Shown: positions 10,320 to 22,354, numbered from the stretch's first letter. The stretch is 64,000 bases of DNA from Adiantum capillus-veneris (GCA_014529385.2 CM043967.1:133354682-133418681); one strand, 5' to 3'. The notes: generated by a model not told the origin, from the letters alone. Numbers and translations are program-made.

Positions 10320-11040
10320 GTGCCCCCAGATGCAGGTTTTGCAACTTTTGATTTGGCCCAGGCTTTGAACTCAATTAAAAGTATACTCTCTTGAATTTTC
10401 AAGGAAAATGCACAAATTTTGCTCATGGAATGGGCCTAATTTGTCAAACACAACCGAAAAGGGAAAATTTGACCTACAACTACCAAAATCCGATTAAAAA
10501 TAATGATGAATAGTTTGAAAGGCACACTTGTCCGACTAAGAGTCAGAACAGTTGTAGAAAACCTCCAATGGATCTCAGAATCTCCTACAAGTACAGATAT
10601 AGTCATTTCAGTCTCGAATGATCACACAAAGATAGAATTGGAGCCGAACCAATGCCAAAGACCAAAAGGTGACTTAGGGATGCTCAAGTATCACATGGAT
10701 ATCTAAGGGATGCCTGAAAAATGCACAAATCTGGAAAACCTCCTAAGACAGGGTATAAAGTGCATGATCAAGTCAAAATCAGACAATGGAGAAGGCTGAT
10801 GGTAGCAGCACCTCATGGAAGCAATGGGAGCTCTAAAACTAACTTCAACTAACTCCAGGATCCAACCAAATTTCATCAGGAAAGCCCAATATGGTTAGAC
10901 TTAGTAAAATATGGTCAAACAGTGGAAAATTGCTCTAATTTGCTCATTTTAAGTCCAAACTTGGAAATAAATCATCAGTGGGCTAGGCAGGCATAGGGGT
11001 CCATGACCATCTAGTTTCACCAAAAAAAGGCCCAGAACTA

Positions 11041-11050
11041 CGATCGCGAT
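11041..11050. repeat. CGATCGCGAT palindrome, copy 3 (element B leader)
   Basis: The core has one change at the right end (CGATCGCGATAG) and is followed by GTGTACCTCAG as in the other copies. Confidence 0.85.
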
Positions 11051-11313
11051 AGGTGTACCTCAGCATCAGATTTTGACCAAAACCTAACAGATCCCTTGTA
11101 TACATCTTGTTCAAGTCACCAACCAAGTTTCAAGCCATTTGGACATCAAAAACTCATAAAAAGACAAAGTCTAGTCCAAAACTCCCTTGTAACCCAAAAT
11201 TGAGACCTGTAAACTCAAAAGTGGTTCAAATGAAACACAGAGTGGACCAAAATGACCCTCCAACTATTAGCAACCCACTCATATGATCAAATCTAATTTT
11301 CGTTTCTGTACTA

Positions 11314-11325
11314 CGATCGCGATCG
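11314..11325. repeat. CGATCGCGATCG palindrome, copy 4 (element B leader)
   Basis: The core is perfect and is followed by GTGTACCTCAGG. Upstream context (CATATGATCAAATC) matches that of the copy at 10187, so the repeated unit is about 55 bases. Confidence 0.9.
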
Positions 11326-11531
11326 GTGTACCTCAGGTCAAGAATTGGCTCAGATTTTAATCAGTCATAGCTCTAGTCTTCCTAGTCCCACTGGTGAAAT
11401 ATGGACAAGAATGGATGAAATTTGTTCAAGTTATGATCAATTTTAACTTTTGAACTGTTTTTTACTAAAAGTCTAAATGCGATTGATTGCGAAGGGAAAA
11501 TCCTGACAGCTTGTGATTCTCCTGACGCAGA

Positions 11532-13205
11532 ATGCCTCGCCAAAAGAAAGAAAGGCAGTGGACAGTAGCACCATATGAAGTGGAGGAGCTCGCTACAAAT
11601 GAAAAGGCTCACATCTCGGATGAAATACTAGCTCAAATCCCTGCTCACATATTCATCTCGAAGTTTAAGGATGTTGATGGCGACATGGTAAAGACAACTA
11701 TCATGCCACGAGAGATATGAAACCTCCATCGAAGGCCGGAGGTAATAGAGGCAGTGCGAGCTATGCACTTGGAGCAATTTTTCAGATTATAGCCATGGGG
11801 AACAGATTACATGAGGGCCCACGAGCTCATGAGCTTGATACAATATGATGGGCAGGCAATGCTCACGGATAAGGATAGATCGAAGGTGAAAGTAAAGATC
11901 ACGAAAGAAATCATCAACGAAGCTTTTCATTTCCTCCCAGGGCAACACGATTTGCTGGCGAAGACAAAGTCACTGGATAATGAGAAGGCATTCATCAAAG
12001 CAAAAGGAAACAAATACAAATACAGTGACATGATATACGGAGAGCTAGAATTGCCGATGAGATTGATCTCTCAGCATTTCACAGTACAAAAGCCTCCTTG
12101 CTACACCGAGCCAATCCTGCACATTGCCGTGGTCATGGCTCTAGCGGCAGCCGAAAATAGAACCATTCGCTGCGACTACGGTTCTTACATTTTGGAAAAC
12201 TTGATTGAAGCAAATTTGAAAAGCTTGGCAAAAAACAAAAGCTACATGAACGCAGGGCTAATGCTAACCAGAATAGCATACCAGGCTTTGGGAATGATTG
12301 AAGATTTTCCAACTGCCAATTCTCAAACGGCCCTGATTCAGAAAGCAAAGCTGGTTGCTCATTCAGTAAGGACGACCCCTTGCGCAACATCATCGCGCTC
12401 AGCAAAGGCCTCCAACAAAAGCTCGAGTGATGAAGAAAAAACTGAGACAGATGAAGAAGGAAAATCTCAAGAGTCAAAAGACAAAGGGCCATCAGAGTTT
12501 GAAGAAAGCGAGGAGGAAGACACCAGGTAGACGCTCGAGAGAAAAAGAAGGGAGAGAAGTACAGTACCGCAGTTGGACCTTCAAAAAGCATATGCGGAAG
12601 CTCAACAAAGAGTTGAGGAAAGAAGAACCAAGTTACGGGCTGACAGGCAGGCTAGAGCGGCTGCAACACAACAAACACAAAAAAGAAGATTCAAGAGGGA
12701 AAGGCAAGAAAGAATAGAAAATGCAACTCACATACGCGCGGAGAAGCAAAGGTTAGAAGGAGAGCAAAAGGCTGCGTAAGTGGACATTTCTTCGTAGTCC
12801 ACTGAAGGAACGAAGGAGAAAGATGCGGCTGATGAAACAAACCAGACAGAGCAGCTAAAGAAGATCCAAAGAGAGAGGAATGCGGAAGCGCAACGGGCGG
12901 CGGATCTCACCCGCCAAAGAATCATCAGGATTTTAAAGAAAAGAAAAGCGGAAGCATCTGCTTCGCAACAAGGGGAAGATGCTTCCTAAAAGAGGCATGT
13001 ACGAGAATAAGCAAGCCCACCTCCTCCCTCGCCCAAATCACCTCCTCCCTCGCCCAAATCTCCTCCTCCTCCCCCTTCTCCATCGAACAAAAAACAGCCA
13101 CCTCCTCCTCCTTCAACCTCGCAAAAGGAGTTTATACCTCCTAGAAAAGCAATCAAATACCACGAAGGTTTCTCTTTTCTTGCTCAAGAAGGGAGGTCCT
13201 CAAGC
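11532..13205 (+). pseudogene. P-type protein of element B, N-terminal part, unknown function
   Basis: One reading frame runs from ATG 11532 to about 13205, broken by stops at 11718, about 11790, 12528, 12777 and several more after it. Order: an N-terminal region (AHIFISKFKDVDGD...MPREI), a conserved core (AHELMSLIQYDGQ ... VKVKITKEIINEAFHF ... PPCYTEPI ... LTRIAYQALGM), an acid-rich segment (EESEEEDTR, about 12500), a long Lys/Glu/Arg/Ala coiled coil (about 12575-12960) and a proline run (about 13020-13110). The core aligns by eye with the minus-strand copies at 27544-28500 and 35194-36310. It may be related to the plant transposon-associated proteins found in pol-less elements, but I cannot name the family. 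The ATG lies one base after a splice-acceptor-like site. Confidence 0.6.
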
Positions 13206-13551
13206 TAGCTATAAATGGTTGGTATTATTAATTGCCTGTGAGCAAGTAGAATAGGGATTTTTCAGTCTTGCAGTGCGCCTGCCTTCGTGCAGTTAACGGG
13301 GCATCACCGTCGAGAGCTATGGTCTTAATAGTGGAGTCCTATCGGGCTTGCCTACGGCTTAACTACTATTGAGCTATTAGAAGCTTGACAGGAGCCGGTG
13401 CTGTTTTGGTGTTGAAAGACCCTCTCTTCTATTCCTTGCAATTAATGGTATTCGAGCCACAGGTACAGTAGCTTGAGTGCTTTTTCTAAAGGGGTAAAGA
13501 GGAGTAACAACTAGGGCTTGAAGTGCCAAAGTACACCTAAAAGTTGTTAGA
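13206..13551 (+). other. Junction between element B coding DNA and element C, non-coding
   Basis: The stretch contains the primer binding site of element C at 13446-13461. The sequence before the PBS should be the end of the 5' LTR of C, but it does not match the presumed 3' LTR end near 20421, so the 5' LTR is deleted, rearranged or misplaced by me. No ORF is supported. Confidence 0.4.
13446..13461 (+). promoter_or_regulatory. Primer binding site of element C (initiator tRNA-Met type)
   Basis: TGGTATTCGAGCCACA resembles the usual TGGTATCAGAGCC complement of initiator tRNA-Met, with changes in the centre. Its position, 106 bases before the gag ATG, fits. Confidence 0.5.
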
Positions 13552-15067
13552 ATGACTAACAATAGTAAAGAGAGTGAAATTAATGTTGATAACTTTGATT
13601 TTGCTAATGAGCAAGCTACTAATGATGCTCCGATGTTTGTTAACTATCTTGTTTCTAGGCTTCAACAAGCCATGGGCAATCCATCTCTCCAAAGTGAAGT
13701 GCAACGGCAGCTTCGTGTTCACGGGATTCTCCAAGCTCATCACCATGACGAGAGAACACCTAGGAAGCCTTCTTGTGAGACTCCCAAAAGAGTTCTCTCT
13801 CCGATTCGGGAAGAAGAAGAGAATCCATACAAAGGGCTCAAGAATTTACTTCTTGATGATGCATCTCCTTCCCAAAGGAGAACTCAAGAGCCTCCATCGA
13901 AGGAATGAGAAAGAAGTGAGTCTCCCGCCACCTCGGTGGAGATGGCTCCATGAAGACGGCGGGCTAAACGCTCTCCATCACCACCAAAGCGGAGAAGACC
14001 ATCACACTCTTCTCCACGCCATAATTCAAAGAGGGATGATAAAAAGCAAGAGAGGAAAAAGGAAAGAAAGAGGACACCCTCTTCTCCATCTTCTTCATCC
14101 TCTTCCTCTTATGAAAGTGATGGTGAAGACAACGAAGATCAAGACAAGAAAAAGGCGAGAAAGAGGTCACCCTCTTCTCCACCTTCTTCAAATTCTTCAC
14201 CTTCTGAAGAAATTGATGGTGCAACCTTTGAACCATCAAAAAGAAGAGGCCATAGGAAATCCTATGCCTCATGGAAGAGGTCGTCCAAGTTGAAGAAATT
14301 CAAAGAGGGAGGGAAGAGCATCTCTTTCCTTACCTATGATGGCACCTTTGGTGCTACGGACAAAGTCTTGGCCTTTATCCAGCAATTCAATGCGGCGTTT
14401 GGAGATGAGGGCTTCACGGAGTCCTCTAAGCTACTCCATGTAGCTATGCACTTTCAAAAGTCCGTCAGGCAATGGCGGTCTAGCCTACGAGCCAACGGTG
14501 AAGCTCCACGAACATGGAAAGCTTTAAGAGCTTCCATTATGAAGCAGTTTCTGGCCACCGATGCCAAAGACAAAGTACCCACCGAATGGCGAAGCTTAAA
14601 GCTCTCTCCCTATGAATCCATCCACAAATATGTAGACAAGTTTTGGGACCTACAACTCAAAGCCACTTTCTTCAAAAAGTTGGATTTTGGAGAGCAAAAG
14701 CAACAATTTTGTGCGGGCTTAACCGAAGAAATGGCGGAGTATGTCAACTCCCACAGGCCACGTACCATATCGGCAGTAATACACCATACTATGGTGGCCT
14801 CTTGAAACAAGGGCTAAAAGAAATAATAAGCCCACGGAAAACAAGGGTTCCAATGAGCCTAAGGGGAAGGACAATGTTCAAAAGTCTCCTAAGGACAACT
14901 CCAACAAAGCTAAAGAGAAGGGAGTTTACAAAGGTAAGAACAAACTCTCTCCTGAAGAGCTTGAGCGTTATCGCAAGGATAACCGGTGTTTCAAGTGCGG
15001 CAAACAAGGGCATGCGTACCGCGCTTGTCCCCAAAAGAACAACCGCCAAGATCCTCCTAGAGCTTCC
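13552..15067 (+). pseudogene. gag of element C
   Basis: The frame opens with ATG 13552 and 118 codons (NNSKESEINVDNFDF ... LVSRLQQAMG). A Ser/Arg/Lys-rich stretch with frame changes follows (13900-14290). The capsid-like core at 14290-14805 has YDGTFGATDKVLAFIQQFN, AMHFQKSVRQWRSSL, YVDKFWDLQLKA and GLTEEMAEYV, a standard plant retrotransposon gag pattern. One CX2CX4HX4C zinc knuckle (CFKCGKQGHAYRAC) is at 14987-15028, in the pol frame. The gag-pol join has been lost through frameshifts, so no full product is possible. Confidence 0.8.
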
Positions 15068-18000
15068 TTGGTTGAAATCCAAGAGGAGAAGACTCACCAA
15101 ACTCACCACAAAGGATCTCCTCTATGCCATGCTTGGGGAAAGGTAAGAGAACATGATGCTTTTATTCTCTTTGACCCTGGTTCTACTCACAATTTTATAT
15201 CTATAGAGTTGGCCACCAAGCTAGGCATACAAGCTTACGAGATGGGAGATGTCCTACCTGCAGATAGTGCCTTCAAGGGGCAAGAAGCTTCAGTCAATCC
15301 CTTAATCGAGAAATTGAGGCTTCATGTCCAAGGCTATGTGGACAAAGAGGACTTCTTTATCTCTCCTCTCAATCATGAGGATGTAATCCTAGGGGCACCA
15401 TGGTTTGACCGCCTGGCTGCCAATCTTAAATTTCCTGAAAGGAGAATCTCCTTTAAGTTCAGGGAAAAAGACATGTATATAGATGCTAAGGAAATGGGTA
15501 ACACTATCCCCATTGTACATACACCAGCTTTCAACAAGTCAATAAAGAGCTCTATTTCCGTGTACATGATTTTTGTTAACGATTCTCAAAATGAATCTAA
15601 TGCTTTAGCAAAAGAAAATAAAAGCAACCAAAAGGAATTAGAGTTATCCAATTTTCTCAAGGGATTTCAAGATGTTTTTATTGACGAAATCCCTTGTGAG
15701 CTACCTCCTAAACGAGGTAATGATGACCATGCAATTGAACTTCTTCCAAGAAGTTCACCGCCTAACAAACCTCCTTATAGAGTTTCTCAAGCTCAACAAG
15801 AGGAGATTATGCGGCAAGTGCATGATTTAGTTGAGAAGGGCGTGGTTAGGCCTAGCTCATCTCCATTTTGCTCACCTGTGCTATTAGTGCAAAAGAAAGA
15901 CGGCACATATCGTATGTGTGTCGACTATAGAGCACTAAATAGGATCACTATCAAGAATAGGTTTCCCGTTCCACGGGTAGAAGACCTATTTGATAAGCTA
16001 CAAGGATCGACCTACTTCAAGAGGATTGACCTAAAAAGTGGCTATCATCAAATAAGGATAGTTGATCAAGACATTGTAAAGACCGCATTTCGCACCACAT
16101 TTGGTCTTTACGAATACATTGTCATGCCTTTTGGCTTGACCAATGCACCAGCCACATCCAACCACTTGATGGAGAAGCTGTTCAGGCCTCATCGAACCTT
16201 CACTGGAGTGTTCTTTGATGATATTATCATCTACTCTAATTCATTAGACAAACACAAGCAACACCTCCAGGTAATATTTCAAGTTTTAAGAGAGAATAAA
16301 CTTTATGTTAATCAAAAGAAAAGTGAATGCAAGAGATTCAGTATTTAGGTCACATTATCTCTCAAGATGGCATCCAAATGGATCCATCAAAGTTGGAGGT
16401 AATAAAAGGATGGCCTAAACCAACGAATCTTCATGAACTAAGAAGCTTTATAGGTATGTGTGCATACTATAGACGCTTCATAGAAAAGTTCTCACAAATT
16501 GCGGGACCATTAAATGACCTAACAAAGAAAAGCGTTAGGTAAACATGGTTTGTTAAGGAGAACAATGCTTTCGAAACGCTTAAAGAAAAGCTTATCTCAA
16601 CATGTGCTTACACTACCGGATCTCTCAAAACCATTTGAGGTCCAATGTGATGCTTGTGGTGATTGCCTTGGAGCTGTTTTGCTCCAAGAAGGGCACGCCA
16701 TAGGCTATGAGAGTCGAAGGCTCGACCCTGTTGAGCAAGCTTTACGCATATATGAAAAGGAACTCCTTGCAGTTCTACATGCCTTAGACTCATGGAAGCA
16801 CTATTTATTGGGGACTCCTTTCATTCTGCAAACGGATCACCAAAGTCTTAAGTACTTCATGACGCAGACCAAGCTCTCCGACAAACAAATGAGGTGGGAA
16901 AATTTTCTTTCGCAATTTCATTTTCATATTGCTCACATTGCTGGCAAGCATAGTCAAGTAGCTGATGCACTCTCAAGACGACCGAGAGTGAATGCGGTTT
17001 CCATAGCAACTCACAATGATCTATCTTCAATGATAGATGAGTATGCTATTGATCCCAATTTTAGAGATGTGATTTCAGCCCTTGCATTAGGGAAGAAAGA
17101 AGAACCATTTACTTTACAAGATGGTTATCTTCTCTATGGCAATAGACTATGTGTTACTAACTCACTACGTGATAAAGTAATGTATGAATCTCATGCTCCT
17201 TCTTATGCGGGGCATAGAGGGATTCAGCCTACCTTAAAGGGAATTGAAACATATTTCTATTGGCCTACCATGAAAGTGAACATACAAGAGTATGTTTCTA
17301 TATGTGTGGTATGCCAAAAGACAAAATTTGATAGAGGAAGCAACTTGGATTGCTTCAACCCATGCCAATCCCTAATTCACCATGGGAGAGCATATCCATG
17401 GATTTTATCTTTGGATTGCCTAAGTCTATCCATGGGAATACGGGAATATGGATGATAGTAGACAGGTTCAGTAAACAAGCTCATTTTATACCTGTCAAAA
17501 AGACTATCAAAGCCCATCAAATGGCAACCCTCTTCATTTCACAAATTTTCAAGTACCATGGCTTGCCAATGTCCATAGTGTCGGTTAGAGATCGTAGAAT
17601 GACCCGTAATTTCTGGAAGGGTCTCTTTGAGAATTTAGGGACAAGACTAAACTTCTCTTTGGCCTATCATCCACAAACGGATGGCCAAAGTGAAATAGCT
17701 AACCTAACAATTCTCGATCTACTAACAGCATATGTAACGGAAGTAGATCAAAGATCCCAATGGGAGAAGTACTTACCCTTAGTGGAGTATGCTTACAATA
17801 ACACTGCACATACTTCCACGGGAAAAGCACCTTTCGAGGTAATTCAGGGAAGATCAAAAAGTCCCTTGCTACTTAAGGTACATGGGAAGACCTTCGTTGC
17901 AGATGAGTATAGCCGAGACCTACAAGAATCTTTTCAAAAGATTAAGGATGCTATCTCTATCTCACAGCAAAGGCAAAAGACTACTGCTGACAAGCACAGA

Positions 18001-18480
18001 AGAGCCCAAGCCTTTAAAGAAAATGATTGGGTCTTATTAAAGTTTCCCAAGGCTCGATTAAGGCACACGACGGGCAAGAATCCTACAGGCCACCAAAAGT
18101 ACTATGCTAAGCTAGCAAAAAGGTACGATGGTCCCTTTCAGATTCTTAGGCCAATCAATGAGATGGCCTATCAACTCAAGTTGCCCAATCATTGGCTCAT
18201 ACACAATGCTTTCCATGTGAGCCTATTAAAGCCTTACAAAGGAGAGCCACCTCAAGAACCAACTATTGAAGACCCACCGGAGATTGAGGACCAAGAGGAG
18301 ATGCTGCAGCCCGAGTCCATTCTCCGACATGAAGACAAGGTATTAAGAGGTTGTAAGATTATCCGACGATATCTTATTAAGTTTAAGAATTATCCTTTTG
18401 AAGATGCTATATGGATGCAAGGCATACAATTAAAGGATAACCTAAACCTTGTCAATGCTTACAATGCTTCCCAAGAATAA
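15068..18480 (+). pseudogene. pol of element C: protease, RT, RNase H, integrase, chromodomain
   Basis: The protease motif FDPGSTHNFIS is at about 15170, with VILGAPWFDRL at about 15385. RT includes DGTYRMCVDYRALN, DLKSGYHQIRI, MPFGLTNAPAT and FFDDIIIYS (about 16210). The frame shifts near 16330 and 16545. RNase H has VQCDACGDCLGAVLLQ, YEKELLAV and LQTDHQSLKYF. A further shift lies near 17400 inside integrase; its zinc module has HAPSYAGHRG ... CVVCQ. The core shows MDFIFGLP and DGQSEIAN, but the second catalytic Asp is replaced (SVRDRRM, where SDRD is usual). A chromodomain-like end (ILRHEDKVLRGCKIIRRYLIKFKNYP) closes the ORF at 18480. Such chromodomains direct insertion to heterochromatin. 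Inactive. Confidence 0.88.
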
Positions 18481-20434
18481 GCAAATGTACAAAATGTTAA
18501 AAATGAACAAAGTTTTTGTCTTATAAGACTCTCTTTTCTTTATTGTGCACAAAAATGAAGTAGTATGCATGCTTAGATCAAGTTTGCGGAGACGATGTCT
18601 CCCAAACACCAAGTAGATCTTGTCACTCTACTATGGAAGACTGATAGGACTAATGTGCAGACATGCTTGCGGCAGCCTCAGGCTCTAAGCGCCAAATGGA
18701 CTAGTCATCCATTGTGGAATGATGTCATAGGGTAACATAGGGATCCTCTACCCGCTAAGAAAAGGACTCATGAATATGCTTTATCTTCTCTACACCATAG
18801 TCTAGGACGACTATGATTTCAAGAGAGAGGTAATGTCATAATAATCAATATCTAATTCTCCTAAATGATTTTCTCATGTTAAACGGATCATTTAATATGG
18901 GGAAGTGCCAGGGGAGAAAAAGCTAGAATATTGGTCAAGCTAGCAGACCGGCCATAGAAGGGATCCAAAGGAGGGAAAATAGGGATCCAAAGGGGGGGCC
19001 ATCTGCAAAAGAGCCATGTGCAAAAATGGGCTAAAAAGACCCTAAGGTTCAGCCCATTAAGACTTCCAAAATGCTAAGGTTCCAAAATTCAAAGGTTGTG
19101 TCCAAAGGTCAACCTTAAGGGAATTGGATGCTTGGTGTGTGTACCAAAAAAGTCTTTGCAATCCCTAATTGGGAGGGGGCGAGCCTTTCTTCTAGGGGAT
19201 GAGAGAGAAAGCCACACACACACACACACAAGCTCCCTTTACACAAAGGGAACGAGGGACACATGTCAGCTCCCTAGGCCAGATGCCCACAAGGTGTACC
19301 CAATTCCTATTGGATGGCCTTGGAGGTGGACCAATGAGAATTAGGCTAGAGTAAATCTAGTTTAATTAATTTAAAAACACTTAATAAAAGAACCAATGAG
19401 AATTAAGTCCTCTAGAAGACTATTGGACAGTCTCCCAAGGGGTCCAATGAGCATTCAGCAGCCCAATGGCTTGCCTTATTCCTATTGGCCAGGAGGCAAA
19501 GGGGTCCAATGAGAGTTTAGTTTAATTATTAAATTACCTAAAGCTCTCACAAAAGGGGAAAGGGGGACACATGTCAGAAGGCTATCACTTATGCTGCTTA
19601 ATTGTGATAGGCTAACCCTGGGGAGGTCCAATGGGAGGATAGCAAGAGAAATAGCAAGAGGGCTCGCCCAAGAGAGAGAGGGGGCTGATTTTTACAAGGC
19701 ATTATCACACACACACTCACACACAGTCTATGTGTGAAGTAAAGAAGACTATCTCTTCCCAAACTTTAATGGAGAGCTCATCACCTACTCCAAGCTTGTG
19801 AGATAGAAGCCTACATCGACACACTCTTGGCATGTGGATGCAAATCCAACCAAGAGCCAAGCTTCAATGCATGCTCATCTCCTCTACCATGCTAATTACT
19901 AAGCTAAGCTATGCTAATATGAGTGATTATGTGAGGAGATGTACATCTTTCTCATAAGATACTCCTTCTTCCTCTCAATATACTCTCATACCCTGCTAGC
20001 TCTCACCATCTTCGAAGGTGTGTGAGGTCTTGGGTCTGAGACCGGGGATAATTGATGTTGTGTTTGCTAAGTGTTTTGCTTAGTGCATGAAGCTTTCATC
20101 TTCATTGCACTAGCTAGTCTTGAAGGAACACAAAGAATTGTATTGTACAATGTCTCTCTTGATGGGAGAAACCATAATACAAAGCCTTTTGGAGGGGGGA
20201 CCGGCTCCATGCAAATCCGGTCCTCAATTGTTGTCAATAGCTTAATTTCTCTCTCTTTTGAAAGTATTGTTCATGCTATCTAACTAGGTGTTATGCTTTT
20301 TTTTGCTCTCTCCACCCAAGCACTCTTGTAATTCTCATTAGGAATCTATTCTAATGAAATGCCCACTATGTTCATGCTAATTTCCGCTACACACAAGTTT
20401 TTAGGCCATTAAATGTTACAGCAGGTGGAAGGAT
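18481..20434 (+). other. Non-coding: 3' UTR and presumed 3' LTR of element C
   Basis: A purine run AAGAGAGAGG at 18821-18830 could be the PPT, and TGTCATAATA at 18834 a possible LTR start. The LTR could end at TGTTACA near 20421, giving about 1.59 kb, after which the P-type sequence of B resumes. A CA microsatellite lies near 19214-19230. Without a matching 5' LTR these limits are guesses. No ORF is supported. Confidence 0.4.
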
Positions 20435-21166
20435 TTGGCCATGAGTACCTCTCGTTTCCTCTGCTATGCCATGAAGAAATTATGTGGAAGAAAAGATGCG
20501 GCCAGCCCTGCCACGAAACAAAGATGGGGGTTACGAAGGCATTGCACTAATAGCAGAAGAAGCCTAGATGTTTGTCTACCACCACCCAAAGTGGAGGCAG
20601 AAGTGGTTGGACAAACGGCCACAGGATCTAACCAACTACCACAACGCTCCTCAACATATAAAGATAGATCCTACTTTCTGCCCAGTCCCTCGAAGACGCA
20701 CGTGGAAGGATTTCGCCACATGGAAAAGCTCAAGGCCGCAAAAACTGAATTACCCGGTCTTGACAGCGCAGTAGCCCCCTACAGTAGCCTACATGGTCAA
20801 CACACTGAATTTGACAGTCACATTGCTGCGGGATGTCCCCGACGTGGCGTGTCAAATGCTAGTAAAGATAGCCCGGATGATCGTCACCTGCATCCAGGTG
20901 TTTAAAGACATTGAAGGCGATGATCATCCGTGGAATCTATTCTTGGAAGGACACAAAGGCATTTGCTGGAATCTCCAGGATTCACCGCCACGACACATTT
21001 TGATGGCAATGTACTTCAAGCTAATGTACCTGCCCTCACATTACTTGCAGACATTCGAAGAGGCCTTCGTCCCCAAGATTCTTCGAAATTGTATAACGGA
21101 TTTTCCATCCTATGGCGAAGGACCTCAAGGCATGGTACGTAGCATACCAACACACGTTATCTAAAA
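20435..21166 (+). pseudogene. P-type protein of element B, C-terminal conserved domain
   Basis: The conserved frame reads from about 20560: PKWRQKWLDKRPQ, then DPTFCPVPRRRTWKDF, LNYPVL, a stop at 20772, YMVNTLNLTVTLLRDVPDV, TCIQVFKDIEG, PWNLFLEGHKGICWNL and MYLPSHYLQTFEEAFVPKIL. Nearly every one of these blocks has a counterpart on the minus strand in element D (24460-23984). Two independently decayed copies keeping the same blocks show that this was a real protein domain. It ends about 130 bases before the PPT, the place where gypsy A and G have their Trp-motif tails. I recognise no known family; it is not RT, RNase H, integrase or protease. Confidence 0.6.
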
Positions 21167-21294
21167 ATCCATTCATACAGCATCAAGAAGCACTGGAAGC
21201 TGTCCTTCGAATAGGAAGTTTTTCAGCGACACTTGCTTCATTGGAGCCACATCAACGGCCAAAGCACTGAACATGCACGAGGGCGTGCAAGGAT

Positions 21295-21308
21295 AAGGAA
21301 GGGGGGAG
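21295..21308 (+). promoter_or_regulatory. Polypurine tract of element B
   Basis: AAGGAAGGGGGGAG is identical to the PPT of element A. With the following TGTTTG it matches 20 bases at 48478-48497 in element G. The LTR of B starts at 21309. Confidence 0.75.
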
Positions 21309-21606
21309 TGTTTGGCGGACGAAGCAACAAGCGGCCGTTTCCAGAGAAGGATCATATTTTTCTGAGAAACCATTGTAAAATTCTTTGTAAGGAAGCATCT
21401 CTAAGCCGAGAATTTGTCAAAGGATTTATGATTATTCTTATGGGAGCAATTGTATATTAGAGAGCCAGTTAGAAGTTTAGGAGCTTATGGCCGGACAATC
21501 CATTTGTAAAGACCTAATCTATAAAGGTCATTTTTTGTAAGTTTGAACATGATCTTTTTGATGGAAAACTGAGAAGACAGCGTACGTTTGAGAACTCCTT
21601 CTTGTT

Positions 21607-21810
21607 CCAACTTGTAATCTTCGCCATTGTGGCTACGGTAATCCAAATTCAGATTTGTTTATTGCCTTGTGTTCCTCTTATCTTGCTCTTCCATTCAAGT
21701 GTAATCATCCAACTTGTAATCTTCGCCATTGTGGCTATGGTAATCCAAATTCAGATTTGTTTATTGCATTGTGTTCCTCTTATCTTGCTCTTCCATTCAA
21801 GTGTAATCAT
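21607..21810. repeat. Tandem repeat, 2 x 102 bp, in LTR of element B
   Basis: CCAACTTGTAATCTTCGCC starts at 21607 and again at 21709. The two units differ at only a few positions (for example GGCTACGG versus GGCTATGG). Confidence 0.9.
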
Positions 21811-21976
21811 TCAAGATTCGGTGTAGGTTTTCAACCATGAGTTTGAGACCTTAAATCGTTGTTTTGAGTGTCTATATGCGTGTTTTATGTTGTTTTGACC
21901 CTAGGAGGGGCTTTAGGGACCCTAAAATGACCCATTAGGATCACCTTTTCGTTGTTTTTGTTGACTTTAGGACGAA

Positions 21977-21987
21977 CGATCGCGATC
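21977..21987. repeat. CGATCGCGATC palindrome, copy 5 (3' side of element B)
   Basis: It is followed by TGTGTACCTCTCC, matching the context of the leader copies. It ties the DNA after the PPT to the leader at 9.97-11.5 kb. Confidence 0.85.
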
Positions 21988-22354
21988 TGTGTACCTCTCC
22001 AGAATGTTGTGGTAGTGATAGGATATGTTCCTGATAGTCCCTTGTAGCTTCCCTTCAAGTTTCGTGCGATTCCGATATGATTTGCATGGTAAACAGGCGT
22101 GATGACTGTAGAGTTGTGTAGGAGGAAATAGGCAGATTACTTGGCGGTAATGCATTTGATTTTCTTGTAGAGTTAGTAGTTGCATCTCTTCGAATTCACT
22201 TCATTAGGATTGACACCCTAGTGAGTTTCCATGCCTCATCCGAGTCGCTTCCCTTGTATTGATAAATATGTTGATGCTTGAGAGCTATGCTATGGACGTC
22301 CGTCGCGGCGACCTGCAAACAAGGATAGATGGCTAACATATCCTCATCCAGGGT

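Larger units (their letters stand above)
9970..11530 (+). other. Possible leader intron of element B
   Basis: A donor-like CACAG/GTATGTT at 9965-9976 and an acceptor-like TTCTCCTGACGCAG ending at 11530 bracket a 1561-base stretch with no coding signal. The acceptor lies one base before the ATG of the P-type ORF at 11532. Splicing would remove all four palindrome copies and join an LTR-like leader to the ORF. On the minus strand of element D a similar donor (CCGCAG/GTAAGA) occurs near 23344. This rests only on splice-site appearance. Confidence 0.3.
9252..11531 (+). other. Non-coding stretch: 3' LTR of element A, then LTR-like/leader DNA of element B
   Basis: No protein-coding signal was found. 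The first part, with a TATATATGTA stretch near 9297, should be the 3' LTR of A, but its end cannot be fixed without the 5' LTR. From roughly 9900 the character changes to the leader of element B, with four copies of a CGATCGCGATCG palindrome and a repeated CATATGATCAAATC segment (about 10161 and 11281). I found no convincing primer binding site for B here. Confidence 0.5.
13446..20421 (+). mobile_element. Element C: chromodomain Ty3/gypsy (chromovirus) nested in element B
   Basis: The PBS-gag-PR-RT-RNase H-IN-chromodomain order is typical of plant chromoviruses of the Tekay/Del kind. The element splits the P-type ORF of B: its N-terminal part ends near 13205 and the C-terminal part resumes near 20435-20560. 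Pol holds at least three frameshifts. The element is older or faster decayed than G, which has long open frames. Both the 5' LTR and the target duplication are unresolved, so the outer limits are approximate. Confidence 0.75.
21309..22354 (+). other. Presumed 3' LTR of element B and following non-coding DNA
   Basis: The stretch starts TGTTTGGCGGACG after the PPT and contains a 2 x 102-bp tandem repeat and one CGATCGCGATC palindrome. The LTR end is not identified, because no 5' LTR copy is recognised upstream. No coding signal is seen before the gag fragment at 22355. Confidence 0.45.

Noticed and set aside
18834-20421. A firm LTR pair for element C
   Set aside because: The stretch before the PBS at 13446 does not match the end of this segment, so I list it only as a presumed LTR.
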